DNA of 64,000 nt from Acidobacteriaceae bacterium (GTDB lineage: Bacteria; Acidobacteriota; Terriglobia; Terriglobales; Acidobacteriaceae), in contig PLBY01000107.1 of NCBI GenBank assembly GCA_003134655.1, positions 62,001-126,000 of the forward strand. The letters are read 5' to 3'. Both the position numbers and the translations under genes were made by a program. This document shows positions 1-9,875 of this stretch, in pieces. How positions within the stretch are numbered: position 1 is the first letter of the stretch; each line of letters opens with the position of its first letter. The notes under the pieces were generated by a model that was not told the origin of the DNA, did not search any database, and saw only the letters and a list, made by a program, of their open reading frames with translations.

Positions 1-1335
1 GTCACTACGAACGCTTCGACTGGGGCCGGGGCTTTCGCCGACGTCACCAGCAACGGCCCTCAGGGCAACATCAATCCGAACCAGTTTCCGATCTCAGGGG
101 TGGCGATCGATCCGAGCGATGTTACCGGCAAGACTGCGTATGTGACTGTCATGGGCTTTACCGGAGGCACAGGACATGTCTGGAAGACCACCAACGCCGG
201 CACGGCCTGGACGGACTTCACCGCCAATCTGCCGGACTCGCCAGTAAACGCCGTCGTTGTTTATCCCGGTTTGTCTCAGGTTTACGTCGGGACTGACGTG
301 GGCGTCTTCGGCAGTTCCACCTCCGCAGCCAGTTGGACGGAGCTTGGGCCCGCGCCCATCACGGATCAGAACGGCTTCCTACCCAACGTTGCAGTCACGG
401 CTCTGGGAGTCTTCACGGGTGGCGGCCAGCAGTTGCTGCGAGCTTCCACCTACGGACGCGGCATCTGGCAATTCAATCTTGTCATCACACCGGACTTCCA
501 GATGTCCGTCTCCAATTCACCGCAGACCGTTTTCGTGGGACAGACAACCGCGTTCAATGGTACGGCCAGCGCGCTGAACGGGTACGCGAGTTCGGTAGCA
601 CTGAGCTGTGCTGCCGGCTCGACCGCCCCGCCCAGCACGTGTTCCGTGTCTCCGTCGACGATGACTCCAGGAAACAAAACTCCGTTTGCTGTCACGGTGG
701 GTGGTGCGGCCGGGGATTACAGCTTCAATGTGCAGGGGGTCGGGTCTGACACAAAGCATGTCACTCACACGGTTCCAGTCACTGTGCACGTCGTCAGCTT
801 TGGGATGACGACTCCATCCCCGGCAAACGTCACCGTGGCCCGAGGAACCACGTCGTCTCCGGCGAGCTTTCAGATTACGGCTGCAGGATCGTTTAATCAG
901 AGCGTCACCGTTTCCTGCAGTTCTGGTATTGCCAGCGCGACCTGCGCGCTGACGCCCGGAACCACTGTCAATCCCACTTCAACTGCTCCGGTGAATATGA
1001 CGGCTAGCGTATCGGTGCCCGCGGGAACCGCGCCTGGAAGTTATCCTGTGACGATTCAGGCTACGACGACCGGAGCGCCCTCAAAGCTGACGACATCATT
1101 CACCCTGAACGTCACCTCCAATGCAGATTTCGTTTTGACCGAGCCCATCGCATTTCCCGAGGTGAACGCCGGCAGCACCGGCACTACGGGGTCGATCTCG
1201 ATTGCTTCGCAGGACGGATTCAGCGGGACTGTCACTCTGAGTTGTCCGACGACGTACGGTGCTGGCAGTTGCAGCATCAGCCCCACATCGGTGAGTTCGT
1301 TTCCGGCGACGGCAACGCTCACCGGTTTCGTTTAA
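1..1335 (+). CDS. BNR-repeat / Ig-like surface protein, N-terminal portion (5' partial, frameshifted)
   Basis: The reading frame is open from base 1, so the gene begins upstream of the window; the ATG at 100 is internal. The first ~130 codons look like a BNR/sortilin-type beta-propeller end (GHVWKTTNAGTAW, YVGTDVGVF, STYGRGIWQF). Ser/Thr/Gly-rich Ig-like repeats with paired cysteines follow (VALSCAAGS, VTVSCSSG, VTLSCPTTYG). Such proteins are normally exported or surface-bound. The frame stops at a TAA (1333-1335), but homologous Ig-like sequence resumes at once in the next frame, so this stop comes from a one-base frameshift near 1324-1325. The 3' part is listed separately. The family is fairly sure; the ligand or substrate is unknown. 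Confidence 0.7.
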   Translation, partial: VTTNASTGAGAFADVTSNGPQGNINPNQFPISGVAIDPSDVTGKTAYVTVMGFTGGTGHVWKTTNAGTAWTDFTANLPDSPVNAVVVYPGLSQVYVGTDVGVFGSSTSAASWTELGPAPITDQNGFLPNVAVTALGVFTGGGQQLLRASTYGRGIWQFNLVITPDFQMSVSNSPQTVFVGQTTAFNGTASALNGYASSVALSCAAGSTAPPSTCSVSPSTMTPGNKTPFAVTVGGAAGDYSFNVQGVGSDTKHVTHTVPVTVHVVSFGMTTPSPANVTVARGTTSSPASFQITAAGSFNQSVTVSCSSGIASATCALTPGTTVNPTSTAPVNMTASVSVPAGTAPGSYPVTIQATTTGAPSKLTTSFTLNVTSNADFVLTEPIAFPEVNAGSTGTTGSISIASQDGFSGTVTLSCPTTYGAGSCSISPTSVSSFPATATLTGFV

Positions 1336-2206
1336 CGTTGGTGACTATTCGATCTCAGGAACGCAGACGCTATCTTTGGCGCCGGGCGGCCAAGGCACAG
1401 CCAGCCTCAAGTTGACCTCGTCCAATTTCTACAGCGGAAAGGTCAACGCTACCTGCGACGCCAGTGCTCTTTCGGGAGCAATGTGCGTGCTCTCTCCCGC
1501 GAATCCGATCAACCTGGCCAGCGGAGGCACGGCGGCCCTCACGGCGACCGTCAACGCGCCCAGCACTGCAAGTCCGGGAACTTACAACATCAACATCACG
1601 ACCCAGGACACCACAGGCGCGCCCAGCCACTCCTTCACCGTGGCGCTGACCGTGGCGCAGGATTTCCGGCTCACCTCTTCGACCCCGAGTCAGACGGTGA
1701 CGGCGGGGCAGACCAGCGGCGCTTATAACCTGGCTGTTCAGCCCGTGGGCGTATCGTTCACCGGGACCGTGACGCTGGCTTGCTCTGCCGGGATTCCTGC
1801 CGGGGCGCAATGCATCTTCAACCCGCCCACCGCGGTCACTCCCGGAACCTCCGCGGTCGATGTCATGATGAATATTTCCACCGCAGCAAGAAAGGCTGGT
1901 CTGCAGTCGCTTTCCACTCGCGCCTTCATCTTCTCCGCCCTCTGGTTGTTCTCGCCGGGAATCGTGATCGCTTGGGGCGCCGCGGGGCGCAAGACCGGGC
2001 GGCCGATGCATCGCGTCTTCGGTTCGACCGCAATGCTGCTACTTGCGGCGCTTCTTATTTCTTGCGGTGGGGTCAGCAGCGGTGGGGGCACCCCTCCTCC
2101 GAAAGGAAACCAACCTGTCACCTATCTGATCACCGTCACGGGAACCTCTCCCGGCACAGCTTCCGACGCCGGCCAGAGTGTACAAGTGACGCTTGTCGTA
2201 GACTAG
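1325..2206 (+). CDS. Ig-like surface protein, C-terminal portion of the frameshifted gene
   Basis: This continues the preceding gene in frame +2. Dropping one G of the GG at 1324-1325 joins the two parts as TLTVSFNVGDYS and restores an Ig-like strand pattern. Two more Ig-like units follow (VNATCDASALSGAMC, VTLACSAGIPAGAQC). Then come a hydrophobic segment (FIFSALWLFSPGIVIAW), a basic stretch and a second hydrophobic segment ending in LLISCGG, followed by a last short strand-rich tail. From memory, this hydrophobic, Cys-Gly-Gly, Ig-like ending is common in large acidobacterial secreted proteins and may be an anchoring or sorting region. The first in-frame ATG (1376) lies inside the domain and is not a credible start. 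Confidence 0.65.
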   Translation, partial: VSFNVGDYSISGTQTLSLAPGGQGTASLKLTSSNFYSGKVNATCDASALSGAMCVLSPANPINLASGGTAALTATVNAPSTASPGTYNINITTQDTTGAPSHSFTVALTVAQDFRLTSSTPSQTVTAGQTSGAYNLAVQPVGVSFTGTVTLACSAGIPAGAQCIFNPPTAVTPGTSAVDVMMNISTAARKAGLQSLSTRAFIFSALWLFSPGIVIAWGAAGRKTGRPMHRVFGSTAMLLLAALLISCGGVSSGGGTPPPKGNQPVTYLITVTGTSPGTASDAGQSVQVTLVVD

Positions 2207-2269
2207 AGCGTCGCGCGGTTGGTCCCTGCGACCAAGGGATGTCTGCGCGACCGTGCAGTCGCGTGCACA

Positions 2270-3484
2270 ATGACCGATTCTAGCTACAACGTAATCATCA
2301 TCGGCGGTGGTGTGGTTGGGCTCGGAGTCGCGCTCGAAATCACACGCCGCTTTCCGCATCTTCGGCTGCTCCTGCTTGAGAAAGAAGACCGTGTCGCCCG
2401 CCACCAGAGCGGACACAACAGCGGGGTGATTCACTCCGGCGTGTACTACAAGCCCGGCTCCTTGAAGGCCCGCCTGTGCGTTACGGGAGCCGCGGCCATG
2501 GTCGAGTTCTGCCGCGAGCACGGCATCGCCCACAATGTCTGCAGCAAAGTCATCGTCGCAACCCACGCGGACGAACTCCCGCGCCTGGAAGAATTGCGCC
2601 AGCGCGGGGAAGCCAATGGCCTGACTGGCCTGCGCATGATCGGTCCCGAGGAGTTGCGCGAAATCGAACCTCACGCTACGGGACTGCGAGCACTGGTCGT
2701 ACCCTCGACTGGAGTTACCGACTATGCCCTGGTTTGCGAGAAATACGCGGAGTTAATTTCGGCAGCCGGCGGCACGGTTCTTCTGTCCGCGGCTGCCACG
2801 GGCATCCGCCGCATGCCGAACGAAATCGTTGTGGAAACTTCGCGGGGAGCGTTCTCCACCGCTTCACTCATCAACTGCGCCGGACTGTTCAGCGACCGCA
2901 TCAGCCGGATGGCAGGCGACGATCCCGGTGTCCTGATCGTTCCATTTCGTGGTGAATATTACGACCTGGTACCCGAGCGCGCCTCGCTGGTGAAGGCGCT
3001 GATCTATCCCGTGCCCGATCCGCGCTTTCCGTTTCTTGGCGTGCACTTCACGAGGCGGATCACTGGCAAAGTGGATGCCGGCCCGAATGCCGTCCTTGCG
3101 CTGGCGCGGGAAGGCTACCGTCACACCGATATCAACCTGCGTGACTTGGCGTCGGCGGCGACATTTCCTGGCTTCTGGCGCATGGCGGGACGGCACTGGC
3201 GCAACGCTCTCGACGAGTGGCACCGGTCGCTTTCGAAGCCGGCTTTCGTTCGCGCGTTGCAGCGTTTGCTCCCGGAAGTAGGCGAGAAGGATTTGGTTCC
3301 GGGAGGCTCCGGTGTGCGCGCTCAGGCCCTCAAGCCCGACGGATCCCTGGTCGACGATTTCCAGTTTGTGCCTTCCGGTAAAGTGCTGCACGTGCTCAAC
3401 GTGCCCTCGCCCGCGGCCACGGCCTCGCTGACCATCGGCAAGGCCATCGTCGAGACGGCAGCCGCCAGTCTTGGTCTCTCTTAG
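2270..3484 (+). CDS. lhgO: L-2-hydroxyglutarate oxidase (FAD-dependent)
   Basis: This is a 404-residue DAO-fold flavoprotein. It starts with a Rossmann dinucleotide motif (VIIIGGGVVGLG) at residues ~8-19 and carries the LhgO/YgaF signature HQSGHNSGVIHSGVYY. The C-terminal part (VPGGSGVRAQAL, HVLNVPSPAATASLTIG) matches the FAD/substrate half of the family. LhgO oxidises L-2-hydroxyglutarate to 2-oxoglutarate and passes electrons to the respiratory chain at the inner membrane. The track ORF starts at 2219, but the ATG at 2270 begins exactly where the family begins (MTDSSYNV). It stands alone and converges on the TonB receptor with only 17 bases between the stops, and I see no terminator there. 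Confidence 0.88.
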   Translation: MTDSSYNVIIIGGGVVGLGVALEITRRFPHLRLLLLEKEDRVARHQSGHNSGVIHSGVYYKPGSLKARLCVTGAAAMVEFCREHGIAHNVCSKVIVATHADELPRLEELRQRGEANGLTGLRMIGPEELREIEPHATGLRALVVPSTGVTDYALVCEKYAELISAAGGTVLLSAAATGIRRMPNEIVVETSRGAFSTASLINCAGLFSDRISRMAGDDPGVLIVPFRGEYYDLVPERASLVKALIYPVPDPRFPFLGVHFTRRITGKVDAGPNAVLALAREGYRHTDINLRDLASAATFPGFWRMAGRHWRNALDEWHRSLSKPAFVRALQRLLPEVGEKDLVPGGSGVRAQALKPDGSLVDDFQFVPSGKVLHVLNVPSPAATASLTIGKAIVETAAASLGLS

Positions 3485-3501
3485 TCTCCTGCGACCTTCC
3501 G

Positions 3502-6500
3502 TTAGAAAATCAGCCGCAGCGACATCTGGACCTGACGCGGGCTGCCAATCGTCTTATTCGTGATCCCCAAACCGCTCAGCGTCGGGCAGACGTACAGGGC
3601 GGTGAAGTCCTGGTTGCACGGCGTGGTTGCGCCTGCTTGACCGACAGCAGGGAAGCCGTTGAAGTTGATGTTCTGGCTGACGTCGTCAATCGGGATATCG
3701 AAACTGGCCGTATTCGTCAGGTTAAAGACGTCGATGGAGAACTTCAGGGAGGAGCGCTCAGTGATCTGGGTCGTCTTCGAGACCGAGAGATCCCAGCGCT
3801 TCTGCCAGGTCTGGCGGAAGATATTGCGCTGGCCATGGTCAATGAAGTTCGTCTCGTACGGATCGTTGGCAGGAATCGCGCCGTTCAGGGCTCCCGGACT
3901 CAGCAAAGGCAAGCCGAAGCAGGAGGCCTTCAGCGCAAATGAGTTCGGATCCGATGGATTGGCGTGCGCGCCGGAGGATCCGGTCAGCGCCTGCTTGGGT
4001 GAGCAACCGGAGAGGGGAACCACCGGATTCGTGATGCCGTCGTTGACTCCGTAGAAGATGCTGCCCACTGCGCCTGAGTAATCGACAACGCTGTAGGGCT
4101 GGCCACTCTGGATGACGGTCAATCCGGAGAGGGCCCATCCATCGACGATCCTGCCCTTGAGTGAGGTTTCCGAGAAAAACTTCGGCAACTCGTAGGTGTA
4201 AGTGAAATTGATCACGTGCTGGCGGTCAAAGTCTGACAGGCCGTAACCAGACCGCAAGTTCTGCGGGTTATTTCCGTTGTAGAAAAGGCCCATTGCACTT
4301 TGCTCATCGGTCGCGTGCGAATACGTGTACGAGAAGCCCACTTGCAGGCCATGACTCATTCGCTTTTCGACGTGGGTCTGAAGCGCGTTGTAGGCAGAGA
4401 TGCCGGCTGCGGTATAGGACTCGGACTCGGACGAATAACCGATGTACGGAACACGCAGATCGACGTTTCCGCCTTCAAAGGTTTGCAGGTACGGTTGACC
4501 GTTCGGAAGCGTGGCTGGGTTGAAGGTGCCGGCCTGGGTGACGATCGAATAGCCGTATGTATAGTCCTGCTCAAAACCCAGCGGATTTCCCTTCATAATG
4601 GGACTTGTCGGCGACGCGATTCGCGCCTGGTTGAAAGGCAGGGGAACGACTTCGTGGCGCCCAAGATTTCCGACATACCCAATCTCAATCATCAGGTCGT
4701 GGCGCGGCTGCCACTGAATGTCGAGCGTCTGGTTGAGCGTGTAGGGAAGCTTGTTGGCGCGGTTGTAATCGGCGAACGAGAATAGCGGCAGGCCGGTGGC
4801 GATCGTAGCCGCATTCGGAATCACCAGGTCTGCGGGATTGCCCGAAGGTGGCGGACCCAGCGTCGGGCCCCACGGCGCCTCAAAATTGCTGCAGTTCGAA
4901 TACGCATAGGGGCTGCAAGACTGCGAATTCACCCACGGTGGAGATTGATTCACGCCGAATGGACCGCCCGCAATCACGCCGGAAGCAAAGCCCGGAGAAA
5001 GATACGCGAACAGTTCGCCCCGATCGTAGTACATGCCCCAGCCTGCCCGAACGACTACCTTGTCGCTGAATATTCTCGGGCTCCACGCCAATCCGATCCG
5101 CGGCGCCAGGCCCCACTGGCGGCCGGTAAGCGTCGAATCGCTCACGCCCTTGGTGGGGAAATCAGGGTTGTTCCCGGCAACGATGAAGCCGTTCGAAGTG
5201 ATCGTATCTGTAGTTTGGTCGTAGCTGTACCGCGCGGGGTCGAAGTTGAAAATGCGGCCGTTCTTCTCCTTCAAGCCTCCGTGATAGTCGAAGCGGATAC
5301 CGGCGCTGATGCTGAGGTTCGGACGCAGCTGAAACTTGTCTTGAAAGTACCAACCCGTTTCGTTCGAGCGGTAGTAGCGGTTCGCATCACCTTGCAGGAA
5401 GGTGGTGGCAATGAATCCGTCTGCGGTGTAGGTAATCGGCGTGCCCGTGACGAAGTTGTCAAAGTTGGTGAAGCCGACCATGCCCGAGTTCGTTCTTTGA
5501 TCGCGGGCGTTGAGCTGAGTGTAAGAGTAGCTTCCGCCGAAGGTGAACGTGTGCTTGCCGTGGTTCCAAACCGCATTGACAGAGGGCATCCACCGGTTCT
5601 GGAAAACGCCTGTGAACGCTCCCTGCGAAGCCGCTGTCGAGCCGATCGTGGTTCCCGCGTTGAATACGAAGTTCGTGTTGAGCGGGGAGGAGTTGCCTAA
5701 GTCGTCCACAATCGTAATTCCAGGAAAAACGGAAGATCCAAGATTATTGATCCCAATGGACTGAGGAGTGAAGGGCTGGCCAATCGTGCTGTATACCTTT
5801 TCGCGGATGAAGCCAAATACTTCAGCTACGCTGAAGCTCGGTGTGATGGACTGCGTGTTTGTAATCGAGGCGACCTGGCTTCCAGCATCCAGGTGCTGGG
5901 GAAAGCCTTCGACCGCGGAATATCCGAAAGGAGCTGTTGTCGGATCATGCTGGTAGTAATACTTCAATGACAGCGTGTCCTTAGAAGTAGCGAGGTAATC
6001 GAGATCGGTGACTGCTTGGTCGGAGATGAAATATGCCGGCTGGGTCAGGAAAACATTCTCCGGGAAGTTCAGCGTCGGCGTGTAACTCGGATTGGCCGAG
6101 GGAAACAGGTACTGGCCGTTCGGCAGTTTGGCCGTCAACATGGCGTAAGCGACCGGGTCGATGTTGAGTGTCCCGGTTGCGCCCGGTATGTTGGCTGCGA
6201 CGACGGGATTCACAACCGTTCCCCAGTTGTTCAGGACGACGGCGGCCAATGCTGTCGGACTTCGGTCGTTACTCAAGCCTGTCGGCACCGCCGTGCGCGA
6301 AGTTCCAATCTCCAAGTCCGAAACGTGAATGTGCTGGTAGCTGACAAAGCCGAAGAGCTTGTCCTTGATCAGAGCTCCGCCCAGGGTTCCGCCCGCGGTG
6401 TAACGATGCAACTGCGGGACCTTTTCGTTGCTGGGAATGTTCGGGTCCTGATTGTAGAAATACGGCGCGGCGTTCAGCCAGTCTGTCCCGCGGTGAATGT

Positions 6501-7383
6501 AAGCCTGACCGTGAAGCGTGTTGGTGCCAGACGCGGTGCTCATGTCGATGTGGGCGCCACTGGTCGATCCTTGTTGCGCGTCGTACATCGAAGTATTCAC
6601 GCGAAACTCCTGAACGGTCTCTGGCGCAGGAGTCGGCAACGCCTGGCCGATAGCCAGATAGGGCGACGCTGTGCTCTGAATGACTTGCGCGGTGGTACTG
6701 CCTGCTCCCGAAACGCCCGTGTTGTTGACGATGCGCGCGGAAGCCACCTGGCTGGTGCTCTTGCCGTTGAACAGATTGCTGGCGTCGACGCCGTTTAGAA
6801 GAAACGTGTTGCTGGTGTCGCGCTGTCCGTTGGCCCAAATGGGTTGATTCCCTAAGCCAGCATTAGCGCCGGTTCCGTTTGGCAATTCCGCATTGACCCC
6901 TGGCGAAAGGATCGCCAGACCCGTGAAACTTCCTGTCGGCAACGGGATTTGGTCGATCTGGTCTTTCTCCAAAATGTAGCCATTCGTGGTGTCGACCGCG
7001 TTCATAGCAGGCGCTGCCTCTACGTCAATCGTCGTTCCTACCTGGCCGACTTTCAACGTGACGTTCAACGTGGCCGTTCGATTCGCCTGCACGAGAATCG
7101 ACGGCAGCCTTTCCGCCTGGAACCCGTCGTGGCTGACGGTGACGGTGTACGTGCCGATGGGAAGGTTGACGAAGTCGTAGGCGCCATTTCCATTCGTTTT
7201 CAGCGTACGCGTCAGCTTGGTCTGGTCCCCGACGATGGTGACCGTAGTGTCGGGCAGCACACTGCCGCTCCTGTCGCTGACCGTGCCCGTAATGCCGCCC
7301 AGAGTCTGCTGCGCCACCGACAACAGCGAAAATTGCAAAAACCCAGCCAACAAGAGAATGCCCAGCTTCGTATGCTTCGCCAT
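3502..7383 (-). CDS. Oar-like TonB-dependent receptor with carboxypeptidase-regulatory-like domain
   Basis: This is a very large outer-membrane receptor of about 1293 residues. The ATG at 7383 is chosen over 7455 because it starts a clean signal peptide (MAKHTKLGILLLAG... ending SVAQQ) and has GAGG about ten bases upstream. A CarboxypepD_reg-like Ig domain follows (GGITGTVSDRSGSVLPD), then a plug region and a long beta-barrel rich in aromatic strands, ending in the aromatic C-terminus MSLRLIF expected for BAM insertion. These receptors are greatly expanded in Acidobacteriota and are thought to import oligosaccharides, peptides or siderophores using TonB energy. No substrate-specific neighbours are present (the adjacent APC permease is a generic amine/amino-acid type), so the ligand is unknown. 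Confidence 0.9.
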   Translation of the reverse strand: MAKHTKLGILLLAGFLQFSLLSVAQQTLGGITGTVSDRSGSVLPDTTVTIVGDQTKLTRTLKTNGNGAYDFVNLPIGTYTVTVSHDGFQAERLPSILVQANRTATLNVTLKVGQVGTTIDVEAAPAMNAVDTTNGYILEKDQIDQIPLPTGSFTGLAILSPGVNAELPNGTGANAGLGNQPIWANGQRDTSNTFLLNGVDASNLFNGKSTSQVASARIVNNTGVSGAGSTTAQVIQSTASPYLAIGQALPTPAPETVQEFRVNTSMYDAQQGSTSGAHIDMSTASGTNTLHGQAYIHRGTDWLNAAPYFYNQDPNIPSNEKVPQLHRYTAGGTLGGALIKDKLFGFVSYQHIHVSDLEIGTSRTAVPTGLSNDRSPTALAAVVLNNWGTVVNPVVAANIPGATGTLNIDPVAYAMLTAKLPNGQYLFPSANPSYTPTLNFPENVFLTQPAYFISDQAVTDLDYLATSKDTLSLKYYYQHDPTTAPFGYSAVEGFPQHLDAGSQVASITNTQSITPSFSVAEVFGFIREKVYSTIGQPFTPQSIGINNLGSSVFPGITIVDDLGNSSPLNTNFVFNAGTTIGSTAASQGAFTGVFQNRWMPSVNAVWNHGKHTFTFGGSYSYTQLNARDQRTNSGMVGFTNFDNFVTGTPITYTADGFIATTFLQGDANRYYRSNETGWYFQDKFQLRPNLSISAGIRFDYHGGLKEKNGRIFNFDPARYSYDQTTDTITSNGFIVAGNNPDFPTKGVSDSTLTGRQWGLAPRIGLAWSPRIFSDKVVVRAGWGMYYDRGELFAYLSPGFASGVIAGGPFGVNQSPPWVNSQSCSPYAYSNCSNFEAPWGPTLGPPPSGNPADLVIPNAATIATGLPLFSFADYNRANKLPYTLNQTLDIQWQPRHDLMIEIGYVGNLGRHEVVPLPFNQARIASPTSPIMKGNPLGFEQDYTYGYSIVTQAGTFNPATLPNGQPYLQTFEGGNVDLRVPYIGYSSESESYTAAGISAYNALQTHVEKRMSHGLQVGFSYTYSHATDEQSAMGLFYNGNNPQNLRSGYGLSDFDRQHVINFTYTYELPKFFSETSLKGRIVDGWALSGLTVIQSGQPYSVVDYSGAVGSIFYGVNDGITNPVVPLSGCSPKQALTGSSGAHANPSDPNSFALKASCFGLPLLSPGALNGAIPANDPYETNFIDHGQRNIFRQTWQKRWDLSVSKTTQITERSSLKFSIDVFNLTNTASFDIPIDDVSQNINFNGFPAVGQAGATTPCNQDFTALYVCPTLSGLGITNKTIGSPRQVQMSLRLIF

Positions 7384-7600
7384 GATTGTGTACCTCGCCA
7401 GGGGTAGAAACACAAATCCAAAGCAGCCGCCAACGGCCGCGCACCGCGGTTTCACTTTGTACGACGTTGCTGCAGAGTTGGTTGGCTCCGCACTTCCCCA
7501 CTTCTAGGCTGGAAAACTATGCCGCCAAATGTACGCGAACTCCGGCGAAAGGGAAAGACACAGGCTCAATGAAAATTCTTTTGACTGGAATCAGTAATTT

Positions 7601-9013
7601 TTATGGCTCAGACAGTTCGACACTCTCTGACAAGGCTATCTTCTTGCTGCGAGAGCGAATCATGAACCATCCGAGCCCCGCGATCAAGTAAGCGAGATAC
7701 ATGTAAGGGAGCTTGCCGTAGGGCCCTTCGGGCACCGGGTAGAGATTGCCGATCAAGGCCATTAGCATGGCCGTCGCCGCCAGCCACGGAACGATCTGGG
7801 CGCCGGGAGTGAACGTGCCATGCTGATGCAAGTAGCGCGGCAGTGCAACGCACACCAGGGCGTACGCCACGATGAAGCCGTAGGTCGCCAGAGACCCCAG
7901 CCAGCCATACACATCCAACCCGCTGGCGCCGCGGTATGCCAGCACTGCCACTGGCAGCACCGCGGCAATGCCGGTGATGACGACGGCACGACTCGGGGTG
8001 TGGTTTTGGGCGTGTGTCGAACCTAGTGATTCATGCGCCAGCCCATCATGCGCCATTCGCAAAAGCACGCGCGCCGCGGCCGTAATGCAGGCCAGAGTTC
8101 CGGCAAACATACTCACCAGCGCACCGACGTCGATCAGTATCCCTAGCACCGGCACGCCGCCAACCCGGGCGAGCACGTGCATTTGATCCGGAGTGGTGCC
8201 CAGATCCTGACCTACCATATGGAATCCCAGCACTGCGGCATATGCGCAAATGGTGAAGAATGCTCCCGCCAGAACAGCGCTCTGAATCACCGCTCGGGGA
8301 ATTGTCTTCAGCGGATTGCGGGCCTCCGTGCCCAGAGTGGTCGCGCTCTCAAAGCCCACAAAACTAAACAGCGCCAGCACCAGACCAAGGCGGAGTCCGC
8401 TCCCGGTCATCCCATGCAGATGGAGTTCATCCGCGTCCAGGTGCCAGCCGTGACGAAACAGCACGAGCACGACGACGATCACGATCACCGACACCGACGC
8501 AGCTTCAATCCACAACATGAGCCGCGCGGAAATCTTTACGTCGCGATACGCAATCCAGATGGAAACTCCCGTGACCAAAAGCGCCAACAATACAGCAGAG
8601 AAAACATACCCCGTGGCATCGCGCAGCAAGAGGTTCGCGTAGTGATAAAAGCCGCCAATCACGCTCGATCCCGTGGCTACATAGGCCAGCAAGAGGCTCC
8701 AGGCAACGGTGGCGGACAGCCACGGCGGCAAGGTCGTCGATGCGTACGTGTAGAGCGACCCCGGAGAGGCCGAATGACGGGCGTAGCGCGCAATGCACAA
8801 TCCGACCAGAAATATTGCGACCGTTGCGAGCGCATATGCGAGCCAGGTTCCGTTCCCCGCGAGCGCGCACACCAGCGGAATGGTCGCCGCCGGCGTGGTC
8901 GTCGGCGCCATGGTAGACACCGACTGCGCCAGAGTCTCCATGGGAGAAAGAATGCCGCGTCGCAAACCGTAGTCTGCGCTTGGGGACGACTCCGGCAGTG
9001 TAGGCTCCGTCAA
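7601..9013 (-). CDS. APC-superfamily amino acid permease
   Basis: This is an inner-membrane transporter of about 470 residues with roughly twelve hydrophobic helices. The first conserved helix begins LSPMETLAQSVSTMAP, like the helix-1 substrate region of APC permeases. FVGFESATTLGTEARNP is the family's characteristic central motif (G-F-E-x-x-x-x-x-x-E). The track ORF extends to 9118. I favour a TTG start at 9013 because GGAG lies eight bases upstream and the extra N-terminal residues look like untranslated sequence. The predicted product starts MTEPTLPES. Family knowledge suggests uptake of amino acids or amines. The specific substrate cannot be read from the sequence. Confidence 0.85.
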   Translation of the reverse strand: MTEPTLPESSPSADYGLRRGILSPMETLAQSVSTMAPTTTPAATIPLVCALAGNGTWLAYALATVAIFLVGLCIARYARHSASPGSLYTYASTTLPPWLSATVAWSLLLAYVATGSSVIGGFYHYANLLLRDATGYVFSAVLLALLVTGVSIWIAYRDVKISARLMLWIEAASVSVIVIVVVLVLFRHGWHLDADELHLHGMTGSGLRLGLVLALFSFVGFESATTLGTEARNPLKTIPRAVIQSAVLAGAFFTICAYAAVLGFHMVGQDLGTTPDQMHVLARVGGVPVLGILIDVGALVSMFAGTLACITAAARVLLRMAHDGLAHESLGSTHAQNHTPSRAVVITGIAAVLPVAVLAYRGASGLDVYGWLGSLATYGFIVAYALVCVALPRYLHQHGTFTPGAQIVPWLAATAMLMALIGNLYPVPEGPYGKLPYMYLAYLIAGLGWFMIRSRSKKIALSESVELSEP

Positions 9014-9236
9014 TTGAACTGCTCCTTTGCCGACCAAGTGTGATTGGGGTGGGATTGTACAACAACGGATGTGAGCCTCAACGCAGGACTCGTCGCGCGG
9101 AGTTAGAAGAAAAACCAATTCGTGGCAACCGAAAAGACGCTCGTTCGATGCCAGGCGTCGTGCTAATGTGAGTTTCTGAGCGGATAATTTGGAGTGGAGA
9201 GATCGACCGTCATCTCAGCCAAGACTTGGAGATTGT

Positions 9237-9398
9237 ATGAGAGCTTGTCCTAACAGCGAATGCAAGGCTTTCGGCCACATTGTGTACTCGGTGGCGACTC
9301 GATGCCCATTGTGCCGGTGGGACTTGAAGAACGCTCTACCTGCGAGTGAAACGGCGCCTCCGCCGAAACCTGACAGGCGCGCGGCCTCGGTGCGCTAA
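9237..9398 (+). CDS. Small zinc-ribbon-like protein
   Basis: This is a 53-residue protein with two cysteine knuckles (CPNSECKAFGH and CPLCRWDLK) separated by ~18 residues, the layout of a compact zinc ribbon. The ATG at 9237 is preferred to the track start at 9189 because GGAG sits seven bases upstream and the conserved part begins at MRACPNSEC. The C-terminal tail is proline-rich and probably disordered. It could bind nucleic acid or protein; no function is assigned. It lies between the divergent APC permease and the cytosine-deaminase-like gene, converging on the latter. Confidence 0.6.
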   Translation: MRACPNSECKAFGHIVYSVATRCPLCRWDLKNALPASETAPPPKPDRRAASVR

Positions 9399-9419
9399 GC
9401 TCCCGCAGATCGCACGACC

Positions 9420-9860
9420 TCACTTCCCAATATCCTCATTCCACAAATCTGCATGTGCGCTGATGAAATCGCGCATCATGCGAATGCATTCCGCGTCGTC
9501 CAGCACGATGACACTCGCACCGTGTTGCCGGAAAAGATCCTCGGCACCTTGGAAGTTTCGATTTTCGCCAATGATGACACGCGGAATCCGAAACAGTAAT
9601 GCGGTGCCCGTGCACATGACGCAGGGACTGAGCGTGCTCACCAGCGTCAACTCTGCCCAGTCACGCCGGCGGCCGGCGCTGCGCAGGCATACGGTCTCCG
9701 CGTGCGCCGTGGGGTCGCCGCTCTGAACCCGCAGGTTGTGTCCTCGAGCGACGATCTGCCCGTGCTTGTCCGCCAGGACCGACCCGATCGGCAATCCTCC
9801 TTCGCGCAACCCTGTCCTTGCCTCTTCGAGAGCCTGTTGCAGTAACGCCTGATCGTCCAT
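9420..9860 (-). CDS. Cytosine-deaminase-like (FCY1-type) zinc hydrolase
   Basis: This is a 146-residue single-domain CDA-fold deaminase. The zinc site is complete: HAE at residues 53-55 supplies the ligand His and catalytic Glu, and PCVMC at 79-83 supplies the two Cys ligands. The C-terminal half (FQGAEDLFRQHG, ending LWNEDIGK) resembles the yeast FCY1-type cytosine deaminase group more than TadA tRNA adenosine deaminases, so cytosine or a related base is the likely substrate. It is 15 bases downstream of the CoA-ligase gene on the same strand, so the two may be co-transcribed, although no shared pathway is obvious. Confidence 0.78.
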   Translation of the reverse strand: MDDQALLQQALEEARTGLREGGLPIGSVLADKHGQIVARGHNLRVQSGDPTAHAETVCLRSAGRRRDWAELTLVSTLSPCVMCTGTALLFRIPRVIIGENRNFQGAEDLFRQHGASVIVLDDAECIRMMRDFISAHADLWNEDIGK

Positions 9861-9875
9861 GGTCCTCCGAAAGTG

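Noticed and set aside
8177-9043. 288-aa plus-strand ORF
   Set aside because: Antisense of the APC permease. Extremely Arg/Gln/His-rich and without a ribosome site.
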